A stretch of DNA of 5,619 nt, from assembly GCA_035276605.1 (NCBI GenBank), contig DATELN010000098.1:1-5619 (forward strand), given 5' to 3'. A program made the translations under genes and the position numbers. Below the pieces are notes generated by a model. The model was not told the DNA's origin and made no database searches. It saw nothing but the letters and a program-made list of their open reading frames with translations. Below, piece after piece: positions 4,405-5,619 of this stretch. Origin of the DNA: GCA-003244245 sp035276605 (GTDB lineage Bacteria; Actinomycetota; Actinomycetes; Mycobacteriales; Pseudonocardiaceae). Within the stretch, counting starts at the first letter, position 1. Each line of letters opens with the position of its first letter.

Positions 4405-5619
4405 ATGACCATTCCCCGGCTACTGTCGGATCGCTACGAGCTGGGTGAGACGCTCGGCTATGGCGGCATGTCCGAGGTGCACCGTGGGCGCGATGTCCGG
4501 CTGGGCCGCGATGTCGCCGTCAAGGTCCTGCGCGCCGACCTCGCCCGCGACCCCCAGTTCCAGCATCGCTTCCGCCGCGAGGCGCAAAACGCTGCCGCGC
4601 TGAACCATCCGGCGATCGTGGCGGTCTACGACACGGGCGAGACGGAGTCGGAGTACGGGCCGTTGCCCTACATCGTGATGGAGTTCGTCGACGGCCGGAC
4701 GTTGCGTGACATCGTCAAGACCGAAGGTCCGCTGGACCAGCAGCGGGCGATGGAGACAATGGCGGACGTCTGCGCCGCCCTGGACTTCAGCCACCGCAAC
4801 GGCATCATTCACCGCGACGTCAAGCCGGCCAACATCATGATCAACAATGCTGGCGCGGTCAAAGTGATGGATTTTGGCATCGCCAGGGCGCTATCCGACG
4901 GCCAGGGCGTGACCCAGACCGCAGCGGTGGTCGGCACCGCCCAGTACCTGTCTCCCGAACAGGCCCGCGGAGAACTGGTGGACGCCCGGTCGGACGTCTA
5001 TGCCGCCGGGTGCGTGCTCTACGAGCTGATCACCGGTGACCCTCCGTTCACCGGTGACTCCCCGGTCGCGGTGGCCTATCAGCACGTCCGGGAGGACCCA
5101 TCGCCACCATCGCACCTCAATCCGGAGGTGTCACCAGCACTGGATGCGGTGGTGCTCAAGGCGATGAGCAAGAACCCGGCCAACCGTTACCAGTCCGCCG
5201 CCGAGATGCGGTCAGATCTCGTCCGCGTACTCAACGGGCAGCGGCAGCTCGCGCCGGTGGTCATGACCGACGCGGACCGCGACCTCATGCTCGACTCGGG
5301 TCCCACTGTGGTGATGCGACCGGGCCGAGCTAGCCGGCGGCGCGCTGAGTCCGTCGGCGCGCCGATCGAGCAGCGGCGCTCCGGGCGGGGTCTTGGAATT
5401 CTCACCACGGTCGTGATCACCGCCATCCTCGGAATGATTCTGCTGCTGTTCACCGACGTCTTCGGTGGCGGGCCCAAACCGATCCCGCTGCCCAATGTGG
5501 TCGGCCAGCCGGTGGTGCCCGCCGAGCAGGCGCTCAACGCTGTGGGTTTCCAGACCGAGCGCCACCCCGTTGAGTCAACGCCACAAGACCTCGATCGGGT
5601 GGTGGCGATGAGCCCGACC
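4405..5619 (+). CDS. pknB: PknB, PASTA-domain transmembrane Ser/Thr protein kinase (3' end missing)
   Basis: Essential-type membrane kinase that senses peptidoglycan precursors and phosphorylates cell-wall synthesis and division proteins. 405 residues are visible, and the frame runs off the window; the M. tuberculosis protein has 626 (recalled), so about 220 residues are missing. Kinase domain from residue 11: LGYGGMSEVH (17-26), K40, HRDVKPAN with D138, DFG at 156-158, activation loop VTQTAAVVGT with both phospho-acceptor threonines (T170, T172), then SPEQ. A polar juxtamembrane stretch (about 280-330), including DSGPTVVMRP and an RRR cluster, leads to one membrane segment (331-349). The first PASTA repeat starts at about 358 (IPLPNVVGQPV) and is cut off after MSPT. 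ATG 4405 is chosen because it puts K40, D138 and D156 exactly at the M. tuberculosis numbers. GTG 4267 would add 46 residues and has the better ribosome binding site, so the start is not settled. Missing downstream: most of PASTA 1 and the expected later repeats. Confidence 0.95.
   Translation, partial: MTIPRLLSDRYELGETLGYGGMSEVHRGRDVRLGRDVAVKVLRADLARDPQFQHRFRREAQNAAALNHPAIVAVYDTGETESEYGPLPYIVMEFVDGRTLRDIVKTEGPLDQQRAMETMADVCAALDFSHRNGIIHRDVKPANIMINNAGAVKVMDFGIARALSDGQGVTQTAAVVGTAQYLSPEQARGELVDARSDVYAAGCVLYELITGDPPFTGDSPVAVAYQHVREDPSPPSHLNPEVSPALDAVVLKAMSKNPANRYQSAAEMRSDLVRVLNGQRQLAPVVMTDADRDLMLDSGPTVVMRPGRASRRRAESVGAPIEQRRSGRGLGILTTVVITAILGMILLLFTDVFGGGPKPIPLPNVVGQPVVPAEQALNAVGFQTERHPVESTPQDLDRVVAMSPT

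Overview
The window is high-GC DNA with strong G/C bias at third codon positions. It holds four genes, all on the + strand, in the order rodA - pbpA - pknA - pknB. This is the middle of the cell-shape and Ser/Thr-kinase operon of Mycobacteriaceae (in M. tuberculosis: pstP-rodA-pbpA-pknA-pknB). The recalled M. tuberculosis proteins align closely: PbpA has the same 491-residue length, and the catalytic lysine (K42 in PknA; K40, D138 and D156 in PknB) falls at the same residue number. The source is therefore a Mycobacterium-type actinobacterium. The proteins are divergent enough from M. tuberculosis that I would not name a species.

Layout: 1-1307 is rodA with its 5' end cut off. 1304-2779 is complete pbpA, overlapping rodA by four bases (TTGA). 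2780-2908 is a spacer with a large inverted repeat and a 47-codon leader ORF, whose start overlaps the pbpA stop. 2909-4270 is complete pknA. 4271-4404 is a second spacer, or else a 46-codon N-terminal extension of PknB. 4405-5619 is pknB, cut off inside its first PASTA repeat. No gene-free stretch exceeds about 135 bases. I saw no tRNA, rRNA, insertion sequence or CRISPR array.

How the genes work together: RodA polymerises glycan strands from lipid II, and PbpA (a class B PBP) cross-links them, so the two form a SEDS-bPBP peptidoglycan synthase. PknA and PknB are membrane Ser/Thr kinases that read envelope state through their outer regions and phosphorylate cell-wall and division proteins, PbpA among them. 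One operon thus carries both the synthase and its controllers.

The parts that look unusual are these. (1) A 69-base, almost perfect inverted repeat lies between pbpA and pknA. (2) Both kinase genes stand about 130 bases from the preceding stop codon, although in each case a start codon with a strong ribosome binding site overlaps that stop. (3) The outer end of PknA looks like a single cysteine-containing PASTA domain, which M. tuberculosis PknA lacks as far as I recall. (4) PknA has Gln in place of one of the two activation-loop threonines.
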